Position numbers and translations under genes: made by a program. The notes beneath the pieces were generated by a model. The model saw only the letters and a program-made list of their open reading frames with translations. It made no database searches and was not told where the DNA came from. This document shows positions 1 through 7,651 of a DNA stretch of 49,930 nucleotides, in pieces; the first letter of the stretch is position 1; every line of letters begins with the position of its first letter. This DNA is from Candidatus Hodarchaeum mangrovi (GTDB lineage Archaea > Asgardarchaeota > Heimdallarchaeia > Hodarchaeales > Hodarchaeaceae). The stretch covers positions 1 to 49,930 of the forward strand of contig JAEOUE010000198.1 in assembly GCA_016839515.1 (NCBI GenBank). The letters are read 5' to 3'.

Positions 1-41
1 CTAAGGATATTATGAGGTTTAACCACCAGAACTTGTAAAGA

Positions 42-55
42 AGGAGATATCTCCT
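42..55. repeat. 14-bp perfect palindrome
   Basis: AGGAGATATCTCCT reads the same on both strands. It could be a protein-binding site for a dimer, or a small hairpin. No flanking gene explains it, because the window starts 41 bases away. Confidence 0.6.
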
Positions 56-131
56 CCTTTTGAACCTGAATTTCGTAATGGAAGATTTTATGCTAAGGAA
101 GTTAGATATAATAAAGGCTAGTTTTTTACTC

Positions 132-199
132 ATCCAATTTCTATTAATAATACTCATTCCTTAAATTAATTCGACGTAATTGTAAAGAAGAAATTGGAT
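132..199. repeat. 11-bp inverted repeat with 46-base spacer
   Basis: ATCCAATTTCT at 132-142 is the exact reverse complement of AGAAATTGGAT at 189-199. Together with a second inverted repeat just downstream (222-285), this suggests a structured transcript or the remains of a small mobile element. No transposase reading frame is visible. Confidence 0.5.
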
Positions 200-221
200 C
201 ACTACTTATAGGAACGTCTAA

Positions 222-285
222 CGAATCTATCAATCCATAATAGAAATTCAATCCCTATTAAAAAAGTAATTAGATAATAGATTCG
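222..285. repeat. 9-bp inverted repeat with 46-base spacer
   Basis: CGAATCTAT at 222-230 pairs with ATAGATTCG at 277-285. The spacer has the same length, 46 bases, as that of the inverted repeat at 132-199. The spacing from arm to arm is therefore similar in the two structures. Confidence 0.45.
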
Positions 286-510
286 GAATTTGGTACAGAT
301 CTAGGTTGTGATCTAAATGTTAATTAACCCGACTTCACTCATTAACAAATTATCTTTCTATAATTGGATAGATTTTGCTAAGACTACCTTTAACCATTTA
401 GATTGCTTATAAACAACACTCTTATGAATTAGTTCCTGATGAGTTCTGTAGTTAATGGATTATTCTCTATACTGTAACCTTTTTAAGTTAGTAAATGAGA
501 TGAAATAATT

Positions 511-1290
511 ATGACCCATCTTTATTCAGATGATTTTGAAATTAGGAATGTCACAGAGATCGATCTTTCTGGAGGCACATTGATTGAATGTTTTCCCAGC
601 ATCAGTAGTCTAGCATTGATCGTTGCCAATATACTTCTTGAGGCTGATGGTCGTCCTGAAAATTGGAAATACGACCAAGTTGCAGTTGGCGATAGTAACC
701 AATTGCCCACGATATGTGTCGTTTATTATAATAAACCTAAGTTTCCTATTCGTATTTATGCCAATAAAGAGACAAAAAATGCTCTTTTAGTTTCAGAAAT
801 CCCACAATATCCACCAATTACGCGAGAGATTGGTAGAAAGATTTTCCAATGGGCAAAAGAAAAGGAAATAGAACGAATTGTATCCATTGATGGCTTTTTG
901 AGTGATTATACTGATTCTCCTCAAGAATTACCTATGAGAGTATTTGGAGTCGGTACAACAGATAAATGCCGTACTGAGTTAAAAAGTAAACGTGTTAAGT
1001 TATTAGATCAAGGTGTCATCAAGGGGTTAAGTGCTGTGCTTCTAAATGAAGGCTGGTTTAATAAATCTGATGTCATTGTTCTCCTAGGAGAAGTACGTCA
1101 ACATTATCCTGAAATTCGTACAGCTGCCCGTCTGATTGAAGTTTTAAACCTTTTAGTTCCTCATTTAAATGTGCACATTGAGCCTATTTTAGCTCAAGCA
1201 GAAAAAATCGAACAATTGGCTGTTTCGATGCGCGATCAAGCAACAGCAGCTCTTGAACCTAGTAAAGATTTTGACAAGACCTATATCTAA
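511..1290 (+). CDS. PAC2-family protein (archaeal proteasome assembly chaperone homologue)
   Basis: The 259-residue product matches the PAC2 family (COG1938), which includes archaeal PbaA/PbaB and eukaryotic proteasome assembly chaperone 2. Family signs are the block around residues 170-200 (VIKGLSAVLLNEG followed by VLLGEVRQHYPEIRTA) and the helical C-terminal part with a LNLLVPHLNVHI stretch. In this family the former block surrounds the conserved glycine-rich loop and the 'pPEVRAA'-like helix. The family is cytoplasmic. PbaB binds archaeal proteasome-activating complexes, and many paralogues are uncharacterised, so a specific role here is inference. ATG start at 511 is the first in frame. 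The gene stands alone, with 170 bases before the next gene. Confidence 0.8.
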   Translation: MTHLYSDDFEIRNVTEIDLSGGTLIECFPSISSLALIVANILLEADGRPENWKYDQVAVGDSNQLPTICVVYYNKPKFPIRIYANKETKNALLVSEIPQYPPITREIGRKIFQWAKEKEIERIVSIDGFLSDYTDSPQELPMRVFGVGTTDKCRTELKSKRVKLLDQGVIKGLSAVLLNEGWFNKSDVIVLLGEVRQHYPEIRTAARLIEVLNLLVPHLNVHIEPILAQAEKIEQLAVSMRDQATAALEPSKDFDKTYI

Positions 1291-1460
1291 ATCAGCAATC
1301 ATTAATTACGAAAGAATAAAAATTTTCTTCTGTTCCTTTTATTTGGAACTAAACCAAAGAAGTGGACTAGATGAAAATCAATTTTTAAAGTCATTAAAGC
1401 TAATTCTTTAAGGCATAATTAATAAATTTAAAATCTCTTTAATAATTATTGGAATTTAAA

Positions 1461-2075
1461 ATGTTTCCATGGTTTTGGTTTAGTGTAATAATGGAGGTTA
1501 TAATACTAGCACCCTATTTCTGGTCTTTAGAACACACAAAGTTACAACAAAGATTTGGACTTGAAAAAGGTATGAAGATTGGAGCTCTCCTTGGACTTAT
1601 CTCAGGGTGGGGATTTTTTATATTTTTGTTTGGAATTTGGCTTTCACCACAACCAAGATTCGTACTTCCAATTCTTCAGGACCAATCTCTTGTGGTTCCA
1701 ACTATTAATTTTAAAATCCCTTTTATTCATCTAATTATCTTTCTCCCAATTATCATTATAGTGTTATGGATATCATTAAAAGGTGTATTAGAAGTTACTC
1801 TAAAAGTAGCAGAAACACATAGAGCAGAGAAAGTTATTACAACTGGAGTTTATTCAGTAGTTAGACATCCTCAATATGTTGGGGCACTATTAGCACATTT
1901 AGGCATTTCAATCCTACTTTCTGCACTGTATGCTCTACTTCTAACACCTTTTTTGGGAATTTATATTTATCTCATCTCATGGAAGGAGGAAAAGGAGCTG
2001 ATAAATGAATTCGGAAAGGAATACGAAGATTATAGAAAGATGGTTCCAATGTTTATCCCAAGAATAGATCTTTAG
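1461..2075 (+). CDS. Isoprenylcysteine carboxyl methyltransferase-like membrane protein
   Basis: This is a membrane protein of about 204 residues with several hydrophobic helices and the C-terminal signature of the ICMT/PEMT methyltransferase family. The signature is GVYSVVRHPQYVG (a SAM-binding Y-x-x-x-RHP-x-Y motif), then an EEKELINEFGKEYEDY helix and a VPMFIP end. Eukaryotic ICMT methylates prenylated C-terminal cysteines. Most prokaryotic relatives have unknown substrates, often lipids or small molecules, so the substrate is open. A TTG four codons upstream (1449) is an alternative start. I prefer ATG 1461, which places the first membrane helix at the N-terminus. Confidence 0.75.
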   Translation: MFPWFWFSVIMEVIILAPYFWSLEHTKLQQRFGLEKGMKIGALLGLISGWGFFIFLFGIWLSPQPRFVLPILQDQSLVVPTINFKIPFIHLIIFLPIIIIVLWISLKGVLEVTLKVAETHRAEKVITTGVYSVVRHPQYVGALLAHLGISILLSALYALLLTPFLGIYIYLISWKEEKELINEFGKEYEDYRKMVPMFIPRIDL

Positions 2076-2119
2076 ATAGTTTCTGGATGATACTAGAAAT
2101 GGGATCTCTATGAATCCAT

Positions 2120-2449
2120 TCAATCTTGTTGAATCTGTTCCAAAATTTGTTTTAGGCATTTTGTATAATTTATCAAGGCGTTTCTCCCCTTAGGGGTGAT
2201 ATGAATGATCGTTCTTGGACGAACATCAATAAAGGTCTTTTCCTGTTTGATAAATTCCTCTTGGATTAGCTTGGTCAAATGAGTGTTCAGATTTCCAGAT
2301 GTAACACCCAATCCTTTTTGAATTGTTCCAAAAGTTAATGAAGAATTTAAGTGCAGTAGTGTAAGCACTCCAAGTCTAACTGGTTCATGAACTGTGGAAT
2401 CAAGCTCATTAAGAGGTATGTTTTCTCTTAACAAATTTGTTTCCTTCAT
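2120..2449 (-). CDS. Winged-helix transcriptional regulator
   Basis: This is a 109-residue single-domain winged helix of the archaeal ArsR/MarR-like type. The pattern is FGTIQKGLGVTSGNLNTHLTKL (recognition helix), then RPRTIIHITPKGRNALINY (wing and last helix). It probably acts as a homodimeric DNA-binding repressor or activator in the cytoplasm. It lies 30 bases downstream of the membrane protein at 2480-3166 on the same strand, so the two are probably co-transcribed. Such regulator/membrane-protein pairs are common in archaea, and the regulator often controls its own operon. No ligand site can be deduced. Confidence 0.8.
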   Translation of the reverse strand: MKETNLLRENIPLNELDSTVHEPVRLGVLTLLHLNSSLTFGTIQKGLGVTSGNLNTHLTKLIQEEFIKQEKTFIDVRPRTIIHITPKGRNALINYTKCLKQILEQIQQD

Positions 2450-2479
2450 ATTAATTCACTTTCCAAATTTTAACTTGAT

Positions 2480-3166
2480 TTATTTTTCTTTAGATACTGC
2501 TACAACCTTAACTAGGTTCATTCTGAGAAATATACTTAATAATATCAAGATTAGACCAAAAATTAGACAGAACATAAACATCGCTATTTCTAGGGGGAGA
2601 ATAATAGAAGCAGATAAGCCTAAAAGTATTGAAAAACTACCATAAATAAACATACTAAGACGAATCAAGTTAATATTTGTTTCTGAATAGAATATTTGTC
2701 CTGCAAGAATAAATCCAGATCCAACTACAATACCCCATATACTTGGAATCCAAATTTGATTATCAATACCAATTAATAGAATACATAAATGAGTTATAAG
2801 AAATAATATAGAAATAAGCATTGCTATTGAACGGTAAGCTCTATTCCAAAGGATAATAGAATGAGTATTAATTATATAAATACCTAAACTCACAAATGGA
2901 AGCAGATAGAATAACCAAATCGAGATGAAAAGAATAGGTTCAGATGATATACTTAATTCAGGAATATTAGTGGCTTGAAGAATAAAAAAAGTGGCATCTA
3001 CTCCCAAGATGCGATAACAAATATATTCTATAAAACCACCCATTATTGAAATATAGCCTGCAAATGTTAAGACAATTAAAAATCTGTGAAATTCTACCTT
3101 TTTTTCAAAAATTACAACTCTATCAAGAATTTCAAGTTGGGGTCTGAATTCTTTTAGGATATCCAT
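2480..3166 (-). CDS. Uncharacterised multi-pass membrane protein
   Basis: This 228-residue protein has about six hydrophobic segments after a short charged N-terminus (residues 1-28, soluble). I see no catalytic motif and do not recognise the family. It shares an operon with the winged-helix regulator downstream, which hints at a small sensing or stress-response unit. ATG start; a TATA-like box lies about 45 bases upstream. Confidence 0.6.
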   Translation of the reverse strand: MDILKEFRPQLEILDRVVIFEKKVEFHRFLIVLTFAGYISIMGGFIEYICYRILGVDATFFILQATNIPELSISSEPILFISIWLFYLLPFVSLGIYIINTHSIILWNRAYRSIAMLISILFLITHLCILLIGIDNQIWIPSIWGIVVGSGFILAGQIFYSETNINLIRLSMFIYGSFSILLGLSASIILPLEIAMFMFCLIFGLILILLSIFLRMNLVKVVAVSKEK

Positions 3167-3210
3167 TTCTTTATTCCAGCCTGAATGATAGAAAATAATC
3201 CTCTTATAAC

Positions 3211-3220
3211 CTTTTAAATA
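3211..3220 (-). promoter_or_regulatory. TATA-like box for the 3166-2120 operon
   Basis: On the minus strand this reads TATTTAAAAG, a good archaeal TATA box, 45 bases before the ATG at 3166. That spacing predicts a transcript start about 20 bases before the gene. A short hyphenated repeat, CTAC-TTTGT-GTAG, lies just upstream of it and could be an operator for the adjacent regulator. Confidence 0.4.
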
Positions 3221-3369
3221 CTACTTTGTGTAGCAAACTATTTTTCTAGGACAATCACTCTCCAGCGAAGATTATTTTGCTGGAAATAGTTTAATTGGTA
3301 TTTTTAAGGCTATTAATTTTAGTGTCATTCATATCGAAAACGATAATACTAGAAATGGAGAAAAATGAT

Positions 3370-3753
3370 ATGAATATTTTAATACATATACTGATTACAG
3401 TTCTAATAATTCATTTGATGGATTTATCAGGAATTGATGTTTTATGGGCACTATTATTTGGTATACTGATTGATCTTGACCATCTGGTCAAAATTCCACT
3501 TTATGTAAAACAAAATGGATTTTCTGTTATTCGGTATTGGAATTGGAGAACCCCATTACAAGAACCTATTTCTCTCCTGTGGGTAATTCCTTTAAGTGTG
3601 TATTTAAATACATTTGTACCAGTTCTATTCTTTTTATCACATATAGCTCTAGATTATATTAAAGGATTTGAGAAAAAGCCTTTCTTCCCCTTCTCTAATT
3701 ATACGATTAAACATCGAAAAAATAGGTTTAAACATTTGGAGGCGATTATCTAA
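3370..3753 (+). CDS. YdjM/DUF457-like membrane-bound metal-dependent hydrolase
   Basis: The 127-residue membrane protein carries the DUF457/YdjM pattern: ILIDLDHL in the first half, H-x3-D (HIALDYIKGF) in the second half, and an FPF turn. These acidic and histidine residues are thought to bind metal within the membrane. The physiological substrate is unknown. I place the start at ATG 3370 because GGAG lies nine bases upstream. In-frame alternatives are ATG 3355 and TTG 3295. The stop overlaps the ATG of the CDP-alcohol phosphotransferase by one base, so the protein may act in the same lipid pathway. Confidence 0.65.
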   Translation: MNILIHILITVLIIHLMDLSGIDVLWALLFGILIDLDHLVKIPLYVKQNGFSVIRYWNWRTPLQEPISLLWVIPLSVYLNTFVPVLFFLSHIALDYIKGFEKKPFFPFSNYTIKHRKNRFKHLEAII

Positions 3754-4307
3754 TGCATATTAGAATACCTAAAGTGAAGGAAAAATATGATCAAATGATG
3801 GATCCAATAGGGATATTATTTCATGATTACTTAAGATTAACCCCTAATCAAATATCTTTCATTGGATTTACGATAGGATTAGGATCTGTAATATTAGTGT
3901 TACAAAATGAATGGCAATTGGGACTGATAATAATGTCAATATCGTTATTTTTTGACGGAATTGATGGGAATGTCGCTAGAAAGTATGGTCTTACAAGTCA
4001 AACTGGAGAAAAACTTGAATTAATTTTTGATCGGTCTCTAGAAGTATTACTTTTTTTAGCATTCACACTAGTCATGGATATTTCTATAATTTTATTCGGA
4101 CTATTAATCTATTCTATTTTAATTATGACCTCATTAAGAGATAAAACAAAATTCGATCCAGGGATGAAGAGAATAGTACTATTATTTGGTTTTATCATCA
4201 GTTTTGAATCTTTATTTCATCTGATTTTTCTAGTCCACCTTTGTTCTTTTATTTTGCAGATCATTATCCTAGATTATCAACATACAGGAGGAGATATACC
4301 ATGCTAG
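3753..4307 (+). CDS. CDP-alcohol phosphatidyltransferase family protein (archaeal phospholipid head-group synthesis)
   Basis: This 184-residue integral membrane enzyme would transfer a substituted phosphate from a CDP-alcohol to an acceptor. The signature D-x2-DG-x2-AR-x8-G-x3-D-x3-D is present as D68, D71, G72, A75, R76, G85, E89 and D93, so the third Asp is Glu. In the family, D1-D3 bind two divalent metals and D4 (here D93) is the likely base, so E89 could still serve. CarS directly follows and makes CDP-archaeol, the expected donor. The product could be archaetidyl-inositol, -glycerol or -serine phosphate, and the sequence alone does not decide. A GGAGGCGAT ribosome site precedes the ATG. 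Confidence 0.8.
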   Translation: MHIRIPKVKEKYDQMMDPIGILFHDYLRLTPNQISFIGFTIGLGSVILVLQNEWQLGLIIMSISLFFDGIDGNVARKYGLTSQTGEKLELIFDRSLEVLLFLAFTLVMDISIILFGLLIYSILIMTSLRDKTKFDPGMKRIVLLFGFIISFESLFHLIFLVHLCSFILQIIILDYQHTGGDIPC

Positions 4308-4882
4308 ACCTCAATATCTTTGAATCAGTGATCTTTATTCTTCCAGCATTTGTAGCGAATGCAGCTCCAGTATTTTTAGGAAGAGGGTCTCTATTTAATT
4401 GTCCAATTGATCGTGGAAGACTATGGTTGGATAATAAAAGGATACTAGGAGATGGGAAAACAATCCGTGGATTCATAGGGGGAGTATTAGCAGGAATTCT
4501 TACTTCAATGGCGATACTATATTTCTCACAACTTTTCTCGATAAACCTGTATTATCTTACTATAATTAACCATATGGTTATAAAATTCTTCAACGGGAAT
4601 ATATACACAGTTAGTGCATTGATTGGATTTTTATTAGGATTTGGTGCTTTATCTGGAGATATAATAGGAAGTTTCATTAAAAGAAGATCTGGACTTAAAA
4701 GAGGAGAGTCTTTTATGTTTATGGATCAACTTGGATTTTTAATAACTTCAATTTTATTTGTCAGTATTGTAGTTCCCATTCCACTGACATGGTTGATCTT
4801 CCTTGTCCCAATTACCTTATTCTTACATATTAGTTTAAACTTGATCAGTCATTATGTTGGATTACAAGAAGCACGCCTTTAA
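4301..4882 (+). CDS. carS: CDP-archaeol synthase
   Basis: CarS (CDP-2,3-bis-(O-geranylgeranyl)-sn-glycerol synthase; former DUF46) activates unsaturated archaetidic acid with CTP, giving CDP-archaeol for polar head-group attachment. Visible family features are FVANAAPVFLGRG near the N-terminus, PIDRG, the DNKRILGDGKTIRGFIGG block (residues about 45-65), and FGALSGDIIGSFIKRR in the later cytoplasmic part. Length (193 residues) and about five membrane helices fit the family. ATG 4301 is chosen because GGAGGAG sits about eight bases upstream. It overlaps the previous gene by seven bases. This gene is strong evidence for archaeal ether lipids. Confidence 0.92.
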   Translation: MLDLNIFESVIFILPAFVANAAPVFLGRGSLFNCPIDRGRLWLDNKRILGDGKTIRGFIGGVLAGILTSMAILYFSQLFSINLYYLTIINHMVIKFFNGNIYTVSALIGFLLGFGALSGDIIGSFIKRRSGLKRGESFMFMDQLGFLITSILFVSIVVPIPLTWLIFLVPITLFLHISLNLISHYVGLQEARL

Positions 4883-5141
4883 TCCCACTCTTCTTTTTTA
4901 AACTTTACAAAATGGATTAGATTTTATTAAAGTGAATATTCTATTTATTAACGAAAATTTCATCTCATCTTAATATTTATATTTTATCAAGGACATACAT
5001 CTCTGAATATATTAACTCACTCTGATCATATTAAGCCCTGTTCCTTCAATCTCTTGCGTTAAGTTAAGAAATTCATATAATAAGAATCTCACCAACCCAT
5101 AGGATAAGTTAAAATATGGTAATCATTGATGATATAGACAA

Positions 5142-7106
5142 ATGGTGAATAAGAAAAAAATTCAGCATTTAATTGACCAAAATCAGTTCAATGAAGCATT
5201 AATGATCATTTACAATTTAGAGAATACCAATGATATAGATTTGGAAAATTCTCTAACATTAGAATTCCTTAAATGTCAAATATTAGCTAATATAGGAAAA
5301 ACTATTAAAGGTCTTGAATTAGCAGATAAGGCTCTAATTGTAGCTCGTAATCAGGTTCCAAAAAACCAACAATTACTAGTCGAAGCCATTAATACAAAAG
5401 CTGAGACATTGAGAAAGGCGGAACAATTTACTCCTACATATTCAAGACAGAGATTAATGGAATATCTCCAATTACTTGAAGAAGGAGAACAAATAATCGG
5501 AAACATTTCAGATAGTGAACCAATTGAAATAACAGAACAAAGAGCTACATTATACAGGAATAAAGGATTAATTTACAGTTCATTAAGAAAGTTAGACTAT
5601 GCAGAAAAATGTCTTCAGGAAAGCATTGCACATTATAAAAAGATAGGAAACCCAAAAAAAATCTCTGAAATACTTGTAGATTTAGCTGAGATATTTGGAA
5701 TAAAAAATGAATATAAAAATCAACTAGAAATACTGAATGATTGTTTGAACCTCTGTGAAGAACTTCAGAATAGGGAAGGAATAGTTGAAACCCTCTGGCA
5801 TTTTGCTAGAGCTTATCAAAGAAAGGGGGAACCAGAAACCGCTTCTGTTTATATTCAGAGGAGTTTGCAGCTAGTAAATCAGCTTCCAAGGACTAAACAA
5901 GTAGCATCCCTTCTTTTTAGAATTGGAGATTTTTATTTTAATTTCAGTAATGAAAACGTTATCGTGCTTGATGCTTATCAAAAGAGCTTATCAATTAGTG
6001 AAGAGTTGGATGACAAAGAAGGGATTCAATTTTGTCTCCACTTATTAGGAGATTTACACCAATATACAAAAGGAGATTTAAATAAAGCTTTAGAATACTA
6101 TGAAAGAAGTATGGGGATGTTTAAGGAAGTTGGTGTAAAGATTGTTCATGCCTGGAATTTATTAGATATTGGTAACCTTTATCACCTCAAAGGAGACGTA
6201 GATCGTGCACTTATCTGCTTTCAAAAAGCTCTTCCAATATTGGAAGAGATAAATGATGATTTTTATTTTTGTCAAACGTTTCTTCATATTGGCCGCGTTT
6301 ATCGTACAAAAGGAGACACACATAGCGCATTAAACTATTATAAAAGATGTTTGAAATTATTAAGAGAGAAAAAATTACTTGCGGGCCAAGAAACTGAAGG
6401 ATTAGCTTATTATGAGATAATCACTATAATGCTAGACATTAATAACGTTAATGAAGCGAAAAAGTATTTTGGACTTTTCACTCAATATTATGAAAGGAAG
6501 GAAGTGATTAAACAATTCCTCAATCAGTGGTATAAACTAGCAGAAGCCTTGATATTGAAAACTAGCAATCGGATCAAAGATAAAGCCTTAGCTCAACGTT
6601 TATTTCAAGAAATAATTGATGATCCATATATAAAACTCAATTTATTGAACTATTTAGCTGATTCAAAAAGAACAGCTATGTTAAATCTCTGTGAACTCTT
6701 ACTTTTTGAAATAAAATTGTCACCAAATGAAACAATAAAAGAAAGTGAAGTTTTCCAAGAACTCAAACAAAGGCTAAATAATTTTGCTTCATTAGCTTAT
6801 GAACAAAATATTTTCCCCTTATATGTTGATGTAACAATCCTTAAAGCAAAATTAGCGTTAATTGATGAAAATCTTACAGAAGCAATGCAGCTTCTAATTC
6901 AAGCTAAAAATATAGCAGAAAAAAATGACCTCCAATTTTTATACAAAAGAGTAGTAAGAGAAGAAAAGCAAATTAAAAAGCAATTAAGTTTATGGGAGAA
7001 TCTAATTAGAGAGAATAGTCCACTGTTAGAACGTCTTGCACAAGCTCAAATAGAAGAGTATATCTTAAAAGTTAAAAGAATAATCAATCTCCCAGATGAA
7101 TTATAA
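5142..7106 (+). CDS. TPR-repeat protein
   Basis: This 654-residue soluble protein is built almost entirely of tetratricopeptide repeats of about 40 residues, for example A-x-N-LLDIGNLYHLKGDVDRALICF and HIGRVYRTKGDTHSALNYY. Repeats run from about residue 10 to 440, followed by a less regular helical region and a charged tail. There is no signal peptide, membrane helix or catalytic domain. It resembles the TPR array in the VWA receptor at 11301 (G-D-x-x-x-A-x-x-Y pattern). It should act as a protein-interaction scaffold; the partner is unknown. Monocistronic. Confidence 0.85.
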   Translation: MVNKKKIQHLIDQNQFNEALMIIYNLENTNDIDLENSLTLEFLKCQILANIGKTIKGLELADKALIVARNQVPKNQQLLVEAINTKAETLRKAEQFTPTYSRQRLMEYLQLLEEGEQIIGNISDSEPIEITEQRATLYRNKGLIYSSLRKLDYAEKCLQESIAHYKKIGNPKKISEILVDLAEIFGIKNEYKNQLEILNDCLNLCEELQNREGIVETLWHFARAYQRKGEPETASVYIQRSLQLVNQLPRTKQVASLLFRIGDFYFNFSNENVIVLDAYQKSLSISEELDDKEGIQFCLHLLGDLHQYTKGDLNKALEYYERSMGMFKEVGVKIVHAWNLLDIGNLYHLKGDVDRALICFQKALPILEEINDDFYFCQTFLHIGRVYRTKGDTHSALNYYKRCLKLLREKKLLAGQETEGLAYYEIITIMLDINNVNEAKKYFGLFTQYYERKEVIKQFLNQWYKLAEALILKTSNRIKDKALAQRLFQEIIDDPYIKLNLLNYLADSKRTAMLNLCELLLFEIKLSPNETIKESEVFQELKQRLNNFASLAYEQNIFPLYVDVTILKAKLALIDENLTEAMQLLIQAKNIAEKNDLQFLYKRVVREEKQIKKQLSLWENLIRENSPLLERLAQAQIEEYILKVKRIINLPDEL

Positions 7107-7195
7107 AATATTTATCATAATTAATTCAGTGTAAAATTTGAAATATAAACAAATTTTCATTACTAACAATGAATTAAGATGTCGGATTGAGAAAA

Positions 7196-7468
7196 ATGAC
7201 TTCTAGGAAATTAATTGGACCTATCTGTCAAAGCTGTGCAGCACCTCTCAAAAAACTTGAACATAAAGGCACTGAAGCTAATGGAACACGAAGTGATGAG
7301 TATTGTAGTGATTGTTATGAAGCTGGTGAATTTCTTGAACCTGAGATCACAATGAAAGAGATGATCGAGCTGAGCTTATCTACTACAGCAAAGGAACTTG
7401 ATATTACAATAGAAGAAGCAAAGAATTATCTTCAATCATTGTTCCCTACACTAAAAAGATGGCGATGA
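7196..7468 (+). CDS. Small zinc-ribbon protein
   Basis: This 90-residue protein has an N-terminal zinc ribbon, C-x2-C (CQSCAAPL) and C-x2-C (YCSDCYEAGEF), with a GTEANGTRSDEY loop between. That is the pattern of the 'putative zinc ribbon' family (Zn_ribbon_2). The C-terminal half is helical. Function is unknown; it may bind nucleic acid or protein. I take ATG 7196; TTG 7187 is three codons further upstream. Confidence 0.75.
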   Translation: MTSRKLIGPICQSCAAPLKKLEHKGTEANGTRSDEYCSDCYEAGEFLEPEITMKEMIELSLSTTAKELDITIEEAKNYLQSLFPTLKRWR

Positions 7469-7500
7469 GACTTATCAAAAACAATATTATGATCTTATCA

Positions 7501-7530
7501 CTTTTTAAGTACTTTATTGGCTTAAAAAAG
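7501..7530. repeat. Inverted repeat, possible terminator-like hairpin
   Basis: CTTTTTAAG (7501-7509) and CTTAAAAAAG (7521-7530) can pair over nine to ten bases with a loop of about eleven. It follows the zinc-ribbon gene by 32 bases. Archaeal terminators are mainly T-runs, so it may instead be an AT-rich promoter element for the gene at 7652. Confidence 0.3.
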
Positions 7531-7651
7531 GTCTTATAAACCTAATCTATAGATTATTATGACAATTCTCTCATGTAGAGGATAAAAATAATTATTACAA
7601 CTTCAGATATTATTTGAATATAGATGATCTTTTATATTTTTAAATAGGATT

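Larger units (their letters stand above)
1..510. other. Left-edge intergenic region, no convincing gene
   Basis: No reading frame here looks like a gene. One short open stretch at 23-120 on the plus strand gives 32 codons without a start and could be the decayed tail of a gene, but I do not recognise it. The region is rich in inverted repeats, listed separately. The last 50 bases should carry the promoter of the PAC2 gene that starts at 511. Confidence 0.5.

Noticed and set aside
4241..4300. Upstream extension of CarS
   Set aside because: It overlaps the phosphotransferase gene by 67 bases; ATG 4301 has a strong GGAGGAG site and gives the normal family N-terminus.
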